A stretch of 64,000 bases of DNA from Phallusia mammillata (taxonomy: Eukaryota > Chordata > Ascidiacea > Phlebobranchia > Ascidiidae): the NCBI GenBank assembly GCA_003260075.1, contig QLIY01000260.1:1-64000 (forward strand), in the 5' to 3' direction. Position numbers and translations under genes: made by a program. The notes under the pieces are model-generated. The model was not told where the DNA came from. It saw only the letters and a program-made list of their open reading frames with translations, and did not search any database. Shown one piece after another: positions 1-14,096 of this stretch. Each line of letters starts with the position of its first letter. The first letter of the stretch is position 1.

Positions 1-1746
1 GAGGTTCGCAACATAGCATGTTGAGGTTCTCAACATGGATGTGCAGAATGCGCACCGGGTGGCGTGTTTGCGCCACGACCTCTGTTGCAAATTTCACGAC
101 TTAACATATTCATAACTGTCAAGGTTTTCAAGCTAAAAATAAGGGACGATTAAGATTTTCTTCGAAAAAATGTAAACTATTTTAGAACTGTTGAATTTAT
201 TTTGCCAACGATTGTTACACCATAATCAGCCTTTTTAGTTACTTTGCTGAACATGCGTTTCTGTTTGAATACGTTTGTTTTATAAAAAATATCACAATAA
301 TGCATTTAAATGCAACATTTTTTAAAATAAATTTAGTTTTTTTCACTGTTACCAATATTTTTGTTTACAACTTTGCTGTCAAAATTTGTAATTGTATCTC
401 ACAGTCTAGTTCTCAACTCATTTCGGGCCATGGACCACCCGGAAATTAAGAGAATTCACTGGTCCAGTTTCCATTTTGAGATTTAAAGTACAGTAATCAT
501 ATACAACAAGCAATTTGGCTTAAAATATCTTTCTTTCAAACAGAATTTTAAGAAGTGACATAAAGTCATTGACAGCTAACATTTTTGACCCTCCAATATA
601 TGATATGAACTATCTTCAGTTTATCACCCAAATATCGTGATCGTGGACCAACCGAAAAGTCAACATGGACCACTACTGGTCTAAGGACTCCCTACAGGAA
701 AGGCAACATTTGAAAAACAAACTCAATCGTTTTTTCATTGTTTTATTCGGTATTGAAGAAACAAAACAACAGATACGAAATTGCACAGTAAGATATTGTT
801 ACCAAGAGAACATTGTCTGTTGGTTGTTGTGACAAGTATTTTATCCAACTCTTCTGTAAGAAGTCAAGCCTTTTTTTAACAGTCACAGATAGGATAGTAA
901 TATGACGGTGATCTATGGTGGGATTGTTGCACCACAAGAAACGTATCATGTGCATATAAAGACATGCGCACAAATCAACAGCAATCAAAAATGAATTCGG
1001 GAAAAAACAAATCAATTGACTGCTTTAATTGTCATACAAATAAAACAGTTTCCATTATGACCACATAAGAATACGAAAAGTGGCTGTAAAAGTATTACTA
1101 AAGAGACTTATACGTGGATCATGGGTAGAGAAAGTGCATAATAGCAAAACAGCGTATGTCAAGCAAGTATTACACGGCTCGTGGATAGATCATTAAATCT
1201 CGTGATTTCTTGATTGCAAAAGATCTTACAGTGTAGAATGATCCTGCAAAATATACAAGGTTTAAAACGGGCTTATTACGCCACAACAAATCATCGGTAG
1301 TGTGTGTCCTGTTTACCCGAACCCCAAACATCACGTGTATATTGGGTACTTGAAGCAAATTTAAAATATGCTATGTCGATATCGAGTAGGCCTTTTTATT
1401 CTCTAAACATGGGCAAATTTGACATGCCTTGGGGGTAAATATCACAAGAGCAAAAAACTTAAGCGGCCATAATAGAATACATGGAAATTTCATAAGTGAA
1501 ACTACGTTTAAGTTCAAAAAAACTTTTGTTAAATTTTATGTTGAAATTTTGCTGAGGGTTTAACCAGAAAAAAAGCTTAAAAACCTGTGATCTCCAATGC
1601 TGTCTGCGCCGTTCGGAAATGCAAAATATCATGACTTTTCGTTGTAAATTAGACTGTTTAAAACCTTTGCTTATTATCATGCATACTTGAATCTAATTTA
1701 ACTGGTAGCCTACACTGTCCCCGTATCCTCAAATATGGAACTTACT
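1..1746. other. 3' flank of RALGAPB, no gene recognised
   Basis: No convincing coding exon was found here. This AT-rich stretch lies downstream of the stop codon of the minus-strand RALGAPB gene and should contain its 3' UTR. Short open frames on the minus strand (for example 743-1015 and 1459-1680) have no recognisable domains and look like chance frames. Confidence 0.6.
1395..1400 (-). promoter_or_regulatory. candidate polyadenylation signal of RALGAPB
   Basis: The plus strand reads tttatt, giving AATAAA on the minus strand about 350 bases past the RALGAPB stop codon. Position and motif fit a polyadenylation signal. Other AATAAA-like words occur in this AT-rich flank, so the choice is tentative. 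Confidence 0.3.
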
Positions 1747-4700
1747 TTATGATGCGGCTGGTACAGGTTTCAACGTATTACCGGAATCTGCATTAGTTTC
1801 GTTGCGTCGGCAGTCGGTAAAAACGGAAGTGAAGAATTCCGGTTCGGTGCATCGGCGCTGGTATTTGCTGAACAACTCGTTGATTCTTTGCTTCCTTCGT
1901 ACGTGTGGAGGTGAATAACTGTCGCTTGCTAAACGTCGACGTCTCGACACATTCATTGCTGTCATACGGACCGCGGTACCTAATACAGGACAAGTTAGAA
2001 ATTGCAGCCAACATATTGGAACGTATATGTTAACACGCCACCTAGTGAAAAACAAAACAAATTTGGTCTTTGTGTTTGGTTTTAAAATACTTCTTTGTAT
2101 TATAGTGGACAAAAAGACAACTTTAGTGGAACGTATTGGCAAGTGGGTATTAATGACACAAAAATGTTTAAACAACGTTGCACACTATTTAGGAAGTTAA
2201 AATAATTTCGTATTTAAGACGTTGCTACTTCATAACTTCGCCAAGGAGCTTTTGTATAATTGACGACTGACCCAATGTGATTGCTTGTCAAAATAAAATG
2301 AGTGAAACAATAGTTCTTCACTCGCACAATTCTGTCTATGAGATTTTTTTACCCCCCCCCCCAACGTTGCACACTATTTAGGAAGTTAAAATAATTTCGT
2401 ATTTAAGACGAGCTTTTGTATAATTGACGACTGACCCAATGTGATTGCTTGTTAAAATAAAATGAGAGAAACAATAGTTCTTCACTCGCACAATTCTGTC
2501 TATAACCTTTTTTTTAAAAAAAACTACAACACATTCAATCTCGGTTAGACCGGATTCGGTTAATCTGGATCTTCGCCTAATCCTGACAAATTTCGGGTCC
2601 GGATTAACCGAGGTTTGCTGCATTCAACGTGGCTTATTAAGTGAGTTTGGTGTCACATACCTAGAGCTCTTCTGCTGACAACCATCCCTGATACAAGAGG
2701 GACTGCCACTCCACCCTTGCTACCGTTCTGACCGTGAACGAAGATTCGGAACAAACCACTGTCAAGCGGGTGGATTACAATCACCACAAGACCGTCTTTG
2801 GCTCTGTGAATACAGATATTTGTTGTTATTCGAAACATCAGTATATTGAACGTTTATTATTAGACGAATTGCTTTTACTGCAACTCATGTTAAACCAATT
2901 AAAAGTGGAATGGGGTTGCATATTATCGTACATTGGCGCCCCCCCCCCGTGGATTACAATCACCACAAGACCGTCTTTGGCTCTGTGAATACAGATGTTT
3001 GTTGTTATTCGAAACATCAGTATATTGAACATGTATTACAAGACGAATTGCTTTTACTGCAACTCATGTTAAATCAATTAAAAGTGGAATGGGGTTGCAT
3101 ATTATCGTACATTGGCAAATTTCTTTACCGATTTAATGCAGCTAGAAAATAGTGTATTGGGTATGTCTTTCGACATAAATCGTGGTTAAACAAAAGGAAT
3201 TTAAATGTGATAACTGTTGATTTAAAATCAATTCACATCAATCCAACCTCCTTCAAAAAGGTTTGGGGCTATATGACTGTAAACCGCACCAAACAGCGCA
3301 ACATGTAACATGCAGGGGGTTTCATGATTGATAAGGTGCAGCTAAGTAATTCAGCAAAACAACCCCCCCCCCCTCCTTCAAAAAGGTTTGGGGCTATATG
3401 ACTGTAAACCGCACCAAACAACGCAACATGTAACATGCAAGGAGCTTCATGATTGATAAGGTGCAGCTAAGTAATTCAGCAAAACAATGGTGTTTGAACA
3501 CCGCACTGTATTTAACCTGGCTTGGGCGATGGTGCTTTCCGAATTGACATTCATTTCGCTCTCCAGCTTTTCATACGGAAAGTTGTCTGTAAAAAAAATT
3601 ATCAATAAAAAAACAGCCATTTAACCCTATACTAAAACAGAAACAACCAATCCAATCAATTTGTGGAAAACTGTAGAACTATAAATTTTAGTTTATTAAC
3701 TTCTACAGAGTCCAACAATGCAAAATATGGTAGTGACACCCCCCCCCCTCATACGGAAAGTTGTCTGAAAAAAAAAATTATCAATAAAAAACAGCCCTTA
3801 AACCCTACACTAAAACAGACACTACCAATCCAATCAATTTGTGGAAAACTGTAGACTTATAAATTGTAGTTTATTTACTTCTACAGAGTCCCACAATGCA
3901 AAAAATGGTAGTGACGTACCGAAGCTGTCGTAACTCTCGCACCACATGAGCGCAACGCGAGTGTCCGGCATAAACTGTGGATTAGGACGTGAAGCTCCGG
4001 ACGTTTTGCGTTTGTTGGGTTGAAGACTGGTTGGGCTGGTGGGACTTTCCTGTAAAAAAGGAAGTTATGTACTTTTGTATTGAACAATTTAAACACATTT
4101 TTGTAGCAAACAAGGGGAATCAGAATAAGTCACATAAAACTTCTATTTTCCACATTCTGGCGAAAACAGTGATCCAAACAATATCCATCAGTTGGGTAGA
4201 AACGAGTTTTTGTGTGTAAAATATATTCTTTTTGTGAAAAAAACAACAACTTAGTACTGTTCTATGTAAATAATAGAGGACTATACCAGAAACACGAACG
4301 TTTTATTTTAGTTGGGTAAAAGCAGTTCAACATTTTTTCAACTTGTGTTGTGTAAGTATTTTCCAAATTAACTGACACCCACATCCTATCCACAATGCGA
4401 CGTACCCCCCCCCCCACTATACCAGAAACACGAACGTTTTATTTTAGTTGGGTAAAAGCAGTTTAACATTTTTTTCAACTTGTATTGTGTAAGTATTTTC
4501 CAAATTAACTGACACCCACATCCTATCTACAATGCGACGTAGCATAAAAACACCTTAAATCGCTTATGGCGCTCACCTGTGTTAAACCAACAGTATTAGC
4601 GGGAACAGCTGATAAATCCAAAGTCAGTTCCTGTTTAGTCTGCTCATTCCCAACTGCACCGTCAACTTCAAAACCTTCGTCAATCTGCGGCAGATGTGTA

Positions 4701-7700
4701 GGCGTGGCAGGGGCGGGGCTTGGCACCACGAAAGCTACTTCTGTCATGGCGTCAGCATAATAGAGAATATAGGGTTCGCCGTTGAACGCTGATGGTGGGT
4801 CCTTGTTCAAGTCGATAATTTCTGATACGAAACAAACATATGTAAAAAAGATCATTATTAATGCAAAACCGTTTGCGATTTCGTATTCCCAAAAACCCCA
4901 TTATCAAAGGAAAGATGCTCTCCTTAGTAGCCTTAAAAAGTGTCTAATCCAGTGGTTTCCATCTGGGGTGGAATTTTAAAACTTTAGGGGAGGAGTTTAT
5001 TTTAATGTTTACATGTGGTTTGTAAATAGACACTTAAGCTCTGTGAATATGACCTGTAAAGTTGATAAAAAAACAAGTTTAAATGATCTTTATATGGTTT
5101 AGCATCTACAAAGTAGTATGTGACTATATTATTAAGGAAAAACATGTTTTGAATGGTTAAGGAAGGAATTTGTCGAAAAAATAGGAACCACTGGTCTAAT
5201 CATCGAAATTGCGACAAGAGAAACACTGAACACGTTTTTCTAATCTTGAGAATGTTTTGGTTCAGAAAGTAACAATTTTCAGTGAAGCACACAGCATGTC
5301 ACCTAAATTAATATTACAGCAGCTAAGAACGATGTTATTATCTCCTAAGCATGCTCTGACAAAGCACCAAGCCAAAAAATGAGATACCCGCAGTTTAACT
5401 AGCCCAACGATTGCAGATCCCCCCCCCCTCTTGAGAATGTTTTGGTTCAGAAAGTAACAATTTTCAGTGAAGCACAGCATGTCACCGAAATTATTATTAC
5501 AGCAGCTAAGAACGATGTTATTATATCCTTAGCATGCTCTGACAAAGCACCAGGCCAAAAAATGAGATACCCGCAGTTTAACTAGCCCAACGATTGCAGA
5601 CTTTGACCCAATCTTAGTGGAAAGGTGTAGTATATTTTTGGAAAAGATTCGGGTAAGTACCTTGGTCAGAAAATTGGCGATGACGTAGTTTCCAAGACTC
5701 AGTGGATTTTCCACACCACCCTGGATGTCTGCGTGTGTCCACAGGCCAACCCAACGACAGCAGGAACTCAGTAAAAGCTGGTTGGACTTTGTTGGATTCG
5801 TTCACATTCGACAAAACCTGTGCGGAATTTTTCCAACAAACCTCATGAGTGAATCACTATCACGATCTTGTGTTTAAATAACGAACAAGTGTAAGATTTA
5901 AAAATTGCACAAAGTAAGACTTTTTACAAGTAAGCTATGTGCGAGAATGTAATTTACAGATGTAAACGTCCCGAAATCGGGGCCTAAGTTCGAAGGTATA
6001 ATCTCTTGAACTCAATTTTGCAAAAAAAAACAACAACGCCCAAATCAGACTCAACAATGGATGCGATTGCCCCACAAACGATGCCGAGTGTGAACCTGAA
6101 TCGAGTATGTTTTAGTCAAACTTAAACATGAACCGACCAGGCATACAACTCTTACGCTAAATAACTTTACAAATGCCCAATACTATTGCAATCTCCAATA
6201 CACTATTCATGTACGCGTTTAGTACAAAATTAACTGCCGTTGCAGCTCAAACCTTGAACTTGTATTAGTTTTTATTGGTTAAGTTATTTGACTGAACTTT
6301 CTAATCGACTTGTTCGCTTTTTTGATGTATGTTTATGTGCATAATAATTACATGTTTTAATCCTATTTTAACGAGATAAACTTGTGTTGTTTATAAGTGT
6401 ACAAGTTTCTAGGTTCCAAGAGGAATATCGTTTAACAGTTACCTGCTCTATATTGTTCTGCCCCTTCTTCACGTAGAAAACAAACACAGTGTCGTGGTTT
6501 CTGGTGGGAATCGAATCCAGCGCTTCGAGATCGACAGCAAATTGACTCTCACTTGCATTTAACATCACAAGCTGGAAGTGTGTGAAACAGATAATAAGCC
6601 ACAAAACATTAACTCAGTTAGTACCCTTTATAAAAACAGACGCGCTGTTTGCGTTAAGTGAAAGAAAGACATTTGATTTATAAAGGTAATCTATTAAATC
6701 TCGATGAAAAAGACGTATTAAATCTCGATGATGTATAAAAGCCCACTGTGGGGCATTGCAATTCGTACAATGCAGACATTATGTGTTAAAATAAGTTATA
6801 TCAAGCATTGTGGCCTGGATTTTTGACTGGTCTGTAGGCACGTGCCTACTTTGCCTAATGGTTAATCCGGCACTGGCGACCAATCAAACGTTCTGCTTAA
6901 TATAATGTTTTGTGTCCCCTTACATCAGGTCCGAGACGAGCCTTCGGTTGCGCCTTCACAGATTCCAACGTGAGAAGGTTCATATGTGAGAGGAATAGGC
7001 GCGCCGCGTGAAACTCGTGAGTGGGATGAGCCGGTAAACATTCCGGCATCTGCATGGGATTCTCTCGACATTTGCTAGTGGAATTTTAAAACTGTGTTAA
7101 AAAACGCTGTTACCCTTGTTAAGGCTTACAACTTTTTTAAGATTTAAAAAAACTCATCGGATTTACGCATTTTGTTTGAAAAAAATATGTTTCCAATGTC
7201 ATGGCAACTATCGTTAAAAAATTGTTTTATTATTACCTGGCGATTTCTTCATCATAATCCTTCTGTAGTTCGATGAGATTTCGGAGAACCTCTATTCGAG
7301 CCGCTTGCTGTAAAACCAAGTAACAAGGAAAAACATAAATATGANAGTTTTTGTAACTACGTTTTGCTTATCTCACTATGTGAATATAACACACACATAC
7401 CTTGGAGTTTGACGAAGCTGCATCGTCCAAACTTTTCTTCCTGAAGGTCCACGAATCACGATGGTGACAGTTGGAACCGGTTCTATCCAAAAAAAGTAAA
7501 GGAGTAAAATTATCAACAAACTGTAAAAGGAAAAAGAAAATGTATCAAATTTAACCCAAGTTTTAAACAACCAGTCTGAAAACAATCCAGAAAACAATAA
7601 TTAAATACCGACTGTCTTCAGGTATGGTAGCATATATATTTTTAGTCAGGGTTGCCATCGACATGGGCCCCAAAACAAGGACAACCGAAAAAATATTTTT

Positions 7701-10700
7701 TTTATATGAAACCAAACAAACGCTTTGAAACACTTGTAACAGGGATTTGACTCCTAATTATTGAAAATAAGACAAAATAAGGACTCTTTTTAGAACTACG
7801 AACAATACATGTTTCTAAGACACTGCCCTTCAAAATAAGGACAAATCTTAGAAATAAGGAAAGTAATGCAGGTAATGTATCCCTGGTTATAGCTAATAAA
7901 TATCAGGAGAATACTTTTCGTCTTACAAACGCCAGAAAGATAGCCATACACATATACACTGACACATTTTATCACCTTGCTCATTTTGCAAGTTTTGTTC
8001 CAGTATTCCAAGCAGCAGACCGTTGTGCAGTCCGAAGTATCGAAAAGACCGAACTGCCTTGTTCATATCTACAAAACCATTAGGTGTGTCCTCTACACCG
8101 TCCGCGTATTGCACGAGCGAACATTCGTCGAGNATCGTTTTTCCAAAAACCGATGTCAAAGAAGTCCACAAGAAAATATGTTAATCCGCCTATTGGATAG
8201 ATACCGAGTCCTAAGTCGGGTCAAGCTTTTCAGGTCGGGTAGAAGTTTAAATACGGTGGGCCCCCCCCCCCCACGTCATATAACATTTGTCAATAATGGT
8301 CAAACGGATGTTAATTGTAGAGCTTCAATTTTTATTATATCTTAACGGCGCGAAATTGTTAGCAATTGTTTCATGTCAAATGTCCAGAACGAAATACCGG
8401 AATAAAATATAACGGTATTTCGTTCCGTTCCGGTATTTGAGCCAAAAAGTATTTATTTCGTTCCGGTATAACGTTCCGTTCCGTTCCGGTATGAAACACT
8501 GATAAAAACAAACAAAAGCTATGCTGTAATGCACCGAATTTTCCCAGAGAATAATCACAAAAAAGTTTTTATAACCAAATTTATTAAAATTTAGTTATTT
8601 GATACATGTAGATGCTGAAAATAATTCCTTCACACAGTAATCGCATTACAGGCGTTATAATAAAAACATTTCCACTTGGCAAGGCGTATGCTAGAACATC
8701 TGCGGTAGGATTTAAACTGACGACAGGAGCCCATTCGGGGCTGAGCAGTCTTAGTGTTATCAAAATCCAAATCGCATATTATAATGCAATACACACGATG
8801 AAGAGAGTACTTCAACATCTTTCGTCCTAGTGCCACAAACAACGCACAATATGCAAACCACTGCTACTCACCTCAGCATTTGGGACATCAGTAAGAAGCG
8901 GAATACTGCAGTCGGCTTGCACCAGTGGAATACGATCAACCTCTTCAGGGAATGTTCGATGTTTAGCACGTTTGTAAGCTTCAGTCATTTCGTTTGGTGG
9001 AGGCCGATCAGGTCGGGACAAATAAGCGCTTGATGACAGTGGGTCCTTCCTGTTGAGTTTGATTTCGAAAATAATCGAATAATTCACTTAATCGCATAAA
9101 GGTTGGGACTGGAATATCTACAAATCGTTTTTCCAAAAACCGATGTCAAAGAAGTCCACAAGAAAATATGTTCATCCGCCTATTGGATAGATACCGAGTC
9201 CTAAGTCGGGACAAGCTTTTCAGGTCGGGTAGAAGTTTAAATACGGTGGGCTTTAATCGGGTCTAGCTTTGCACACGGTCACATTCGTGTCATAATTTGA
9301 CCTTGGTGAATCTAACCATCGGCCATATTCGGGCTTTTTTCTTTGAAAGAATCAGGTTCAGGCCACATTTCGGGTTTGATTCGGATTGCAGCTTAGTTTT
9401 TGTAACTACGTTTTGCTTATCTCACTATGTGAATATAACACACACATCCCCCCCCCCTAGTTTTTGTAACTACGTTTTGCTTATCTCACTATGTGAATAT
9501 AACACGCGGAACACAGACCTTGGAGTTTGACGAAGCTGCATCGTCCAAACTTTTCTTCCTGAAGGTCCACGAATCACGATGGTGACAGTTGGAACCGGTT
9601 CTATCCAAAAAAAGTAAGAGGAGTAAAATTATCAACAAACTGTAAAAGGAAAAAGAAAATGTATCAAATTTAACCCAAGTTTTAAACAACCAGTCTGAAA
9701 ACAATCCAGAAAACAATAATTAAATACCGACTGTCTTCAGGTATGGTAGCATATATATTTTTAGTCAGGGTTGCCATCGACATGGGCCCCAAAACAAGGA
9801 CAACCGAAAAAATATTTTTTATATGAAACGAAACAAACGTTTTGGAACAAATCTTTGCATGTATACGAATCACATTGGGGCCAGAAACAATCTGTTCCAG
9901 CAACTTCTTGTTCGTAGAAAATACTTCGTGCATGACAGCTCAGGTCTAGGTTTACTTTCACTTGTAACAAGGATTTGACTCATAATTATTGAAAATAAGA
10001 CAAAATAAGGACTCAAGCCAAAAACAACGACACTTTTTTAGAAATACGGCCCCCCCCCCTCTAAGACACTGCCCTTCAAAATAAGGACAAATCTTAGAAA
10101 TAAGGAAGGTAATGCAGGTAATGCATCCCTGCTTATAGCTAATAAATACCAGGAGAATACTTTTCGTCTTACAAACGCCAGAAAGGTAGTCATCATACAC
10201 ACATACACTGACACATTTTATCACCTTGCTCGTTTTGCAAGTTTTGTTCCAGTATTCCAAGCAGCAGACCGTTGTGCAGTCCGAAGTATCGAAAAGACCG
10301 AACTGCCTTGTTCATATCTACAAAACCATTGAGTGTGTCCTCTACACCGTCCGCGTATTGCACGAGCGAACATTCGTCCAGTAAACTGCATGACGCACTG
10401 GGCGAACAAGGACTAGGGAAAGCCCCCAAGTGCTCGAATACCCTAAAATTTATGAATAAAGTTTGGAAAAGCGAATTAACCTATGTGTAACCTTGTATCT
10501 GTGTGATGTATTAGCGGACATTGAGTGCTTTATTTAAAAGGACTGGTCTGAAATTTTGTGTGCAATGGGAAATTTTACGAGGACTTACAGCAGCCCCCCC
10601 CCCGGACTAGGGAAAGCCCCCAAGTGCTCGAATACCCTAAAATTTATGAATGAAGTTTGGAAAAGCGAATTAACCTATGTGTAACCTTGTATCTGTGTTA

Positions 10701-13700
10701 GCGGACATTGAGTGTTTTATTTAAAAGGACTGGTCTGAAATTTTGTGGGCAATGGAAATTTTATGAAGACTTACAGTCCCCCCCCCCTTCGGCGGCTTCC
10801 ATGACTCGCATAGATACAGGACTGATTTCTTTGTCGGCTTTCATAACTGGTGGTGAACCGGTTGAAACCGGTTTCGACTTGCTTCCAGAGATTCCCAGTT
10901 CAATTATCTCCAGCACTTCGTACAAGCAGTCCTGTAGCATACAACTTTAGTTACAAGTTTTACCTGTCCAAAAATCATATATTGATGATCCAAAACTTTT
11001 TCGCCTCAGGTTTAAAATCAGGCTACAAGAAACCGTAAATACATCTTTAAACATTTTCTACTACAACTATGTTTTTACAACATAGTGAATTTGTATTGAT
11101 AGTAGCAATTTGGAAACTAAACAGTGCAAATATGTTGTAAAACTTATTTAAATCGAGCAAACTACGTGACAAAAATTTTAGATGACTAAATGCTGACATT
11201 TTCATAACGCTGCAAAAAGGTACGACAAAGTTGAAAAATGGCATTGAATCAAACTGTCGTCTTTGGGTCCAAACCACGTCAACGTTAATCCACGCAATAA
11301 AAAACGCAGCTTGCCTTGTCGTCCATGAGGTACGGATGTTCCAACAGCCAGTTAGCAAGGGTGTGGAAAGCAGTAACGATCATCGAATGCAATTCCCTCT
11401 TATGTTGGGGTGGCGGGCGTTCGCATTGGTGGACAATATATTGACACAACTCATGCACTGCTCGTCTGCATTCGTGACGATCCTGCAAGTTTACTGGAGC
11501 CTGCGAAATAAATTCAGATTTTTTAATGTTTATGTCAGGAGTCGGCAAACTTTAGGTCACTGCGCGTCAAATTACCCGTAAAATGGTAATGACTTGGCAA
11601 ATTTGTTTGTGTGAAATAGTAGTTTATTGTGTCAGGTAAGTTAAAAGCATTAAAAAGCAGGCAAAATCGTGCGTGCAAGCTGGATTTTGAGACTTACATC
11701 ATAAAGAACTTAAAACCAACAAACAAAAATACTTTTAAATAATAGGTGAACATAAACTAGCAAATCGTTTGGCGTTCAAAGACTCACCTGTGCCAGACCG
11801 CTGAGCAGCTCAAGTGCAGCGAGTGAGATCGAAACGTCTGACTTCCAAGTATCCAACTTCTGTGATACGAGATGAACGATCTGGACGAAAAGACCGTACG
11901 CTGTGTCTGTTCACAAAAACAAGTTTGTTAGAATGAAACTGCTAGTACCTTTAGTGGGCTGTTAAGTCATGTATTTCATAACAATACTCGGACGGACAAA
12001 CGTGTTCATTATCGAAATGTGACGGTTTTGCTCTTATTGCAAAAAAACTATCCTTTTGTTTCATGCCCCATCGCGTTAAATGCTTTCGGAGCACTGAGCT
12101 CAAATAACAACCATGTTCGAAATCGAGCATGTTGATTTATAGATAACATCGGCGAGTCTCAGGTTACGTTTGACCTAAATGCTTGCAATTTGTCTTTCAA
12201 ATGTCACAAGTTTCGTTGCGTAATACACTACGTAGTCATGAGCTAATGCCACAGTCGTCCTTGCAATGTTTTTACACAATGGCAATTCGTACACAAACGA
12301 TTAACTTTCTTTATTGCTTTACAATTGATTACAATCGTCTGAAACCCAACGATTTTTGTAAGCATCACTTACCGACTGGGACATTTTCATTCTCGGTCGG
12401 CTGCACTACTCCTGCCATCTTTCCATCACGTGACGTCAGAGTGTCACCAACGGCCTCGAAAAGTGCTGAGTCATGCAGAGCCAACAGCAAAGCACCTGAT
12501 TTGTAAAATGTGGCAGATTTTTTGAGATGTGTTTGAAATAACAAAGTTTTAGAAACACATTAACTCTCCCATCAGTTAGAAATGGAAAGGTTGGCTTTGA
12601 CTTTACAGAACGCAAAATCGTTACAATTGATAATACAATTTCAAGTTTTGACCCAATGTTTTTGATTTGCATCTACTTACAAAACAAGTCCAAACCTAGT
12701 ATGGTCGCTTTCACGCACCCCCCCCCCTGTAAAATGTGGCAGATTTTTTGAGATGTGTTTGAAATAACAAAGTTTCAGAAACGCATTAAATTCTCCCATT
12801 AGTTAGAAATGAAAAAGTTGGCTTTGACTTTACAGAACGCAAAATCGTTACAATTGACAATACAATTTCAAAAAAAGTTTTGACCCAATGTTTTTGATTT
12901 GCATCTACTTACAAAACAAGTCGAAACTTAGTATGGTCGCTTTCACGTTTTAGGTAAGCAGCTACATAAAACACGATCAGTGCTTACCTAGTATCATCTG
13001 TGTATTGATGGCATCAGATTCGCACTGCAGTGTTCCTATAAGAAGGTCAAGCAGACGTTTCTTCATCGATTGAAACGTAACTCGTGATGTTGGATTAACG
13101 TTCAAATTTGGACCAGCCCATTGCTCTTCGATGTCCTAAAGCAATAATTGCAAAAACATTGTCTTATTCGCTCCATATAGATTTGTCTTGGGTTATTCAA
13201 AAGATAGCCCCATTATTTATCACTAAAACAGTGAAAACAACGGACGAAACACCTTTGGTTAAAACAGAATTACTCAATCACAGACCAAAGAAATATATAT
13301 TTCGTCTGTAACGCAGGACCAGTTCCTTACTGAAATAGATGCAATTAGTGGTTTGGTATTGAAATAAATATATTGGGTATAATTGGTCTTAAAATGCAGA
13401 CTGATACCACAATCACCAATTCCTTATTCAAAGATAAACTGATTCTAACATCTTACGGTTTATCACGAAATTTCACCAATATGAATTCCTTGTGGATTTT
13501 GAAATGATAACAGACAAATATTTGGCGTGGAAACGTTATGTGAATAATTTAAAGATTTTTTTCTTACTGCGACTTGAAGTGTGGTGTAATGTAAAGCGAG
13601 CGGCATCATTGAAATAAGAAGATGGGTAGAAGCCCTTCGAAGTTCAGTAACATTCAGATATGGCTTGAACTGCTGCAATTCTCTAAAAATACATGTCACA

Positions 13701-14000
13701 ACACAATCAAATACAAGTGATAGAAAATGCCTTAATTTTTGTCGGGTAATTTAAAAAGTTTGAACCTAATAAAACAGTGTGGTACATATTTGCTTAATAG
13801 TTCAAATAGATAGGCGGTACACATACTCTAATGATATGTTGACGTAAATAAGTTCTGTCGCACTGACATACTAAAATACCAACGAATCAAAGTTGTGCGC
13901 CATTTATATTTTTTTCTAAAACCTCACCAAAGCAAAAAACTCTAAATCCACAGTAAAACACATACTAGTGATGGGACGGGTACCCGGTACTCGGTACTGG

Positions 14001-14096
<96 letters not shown>

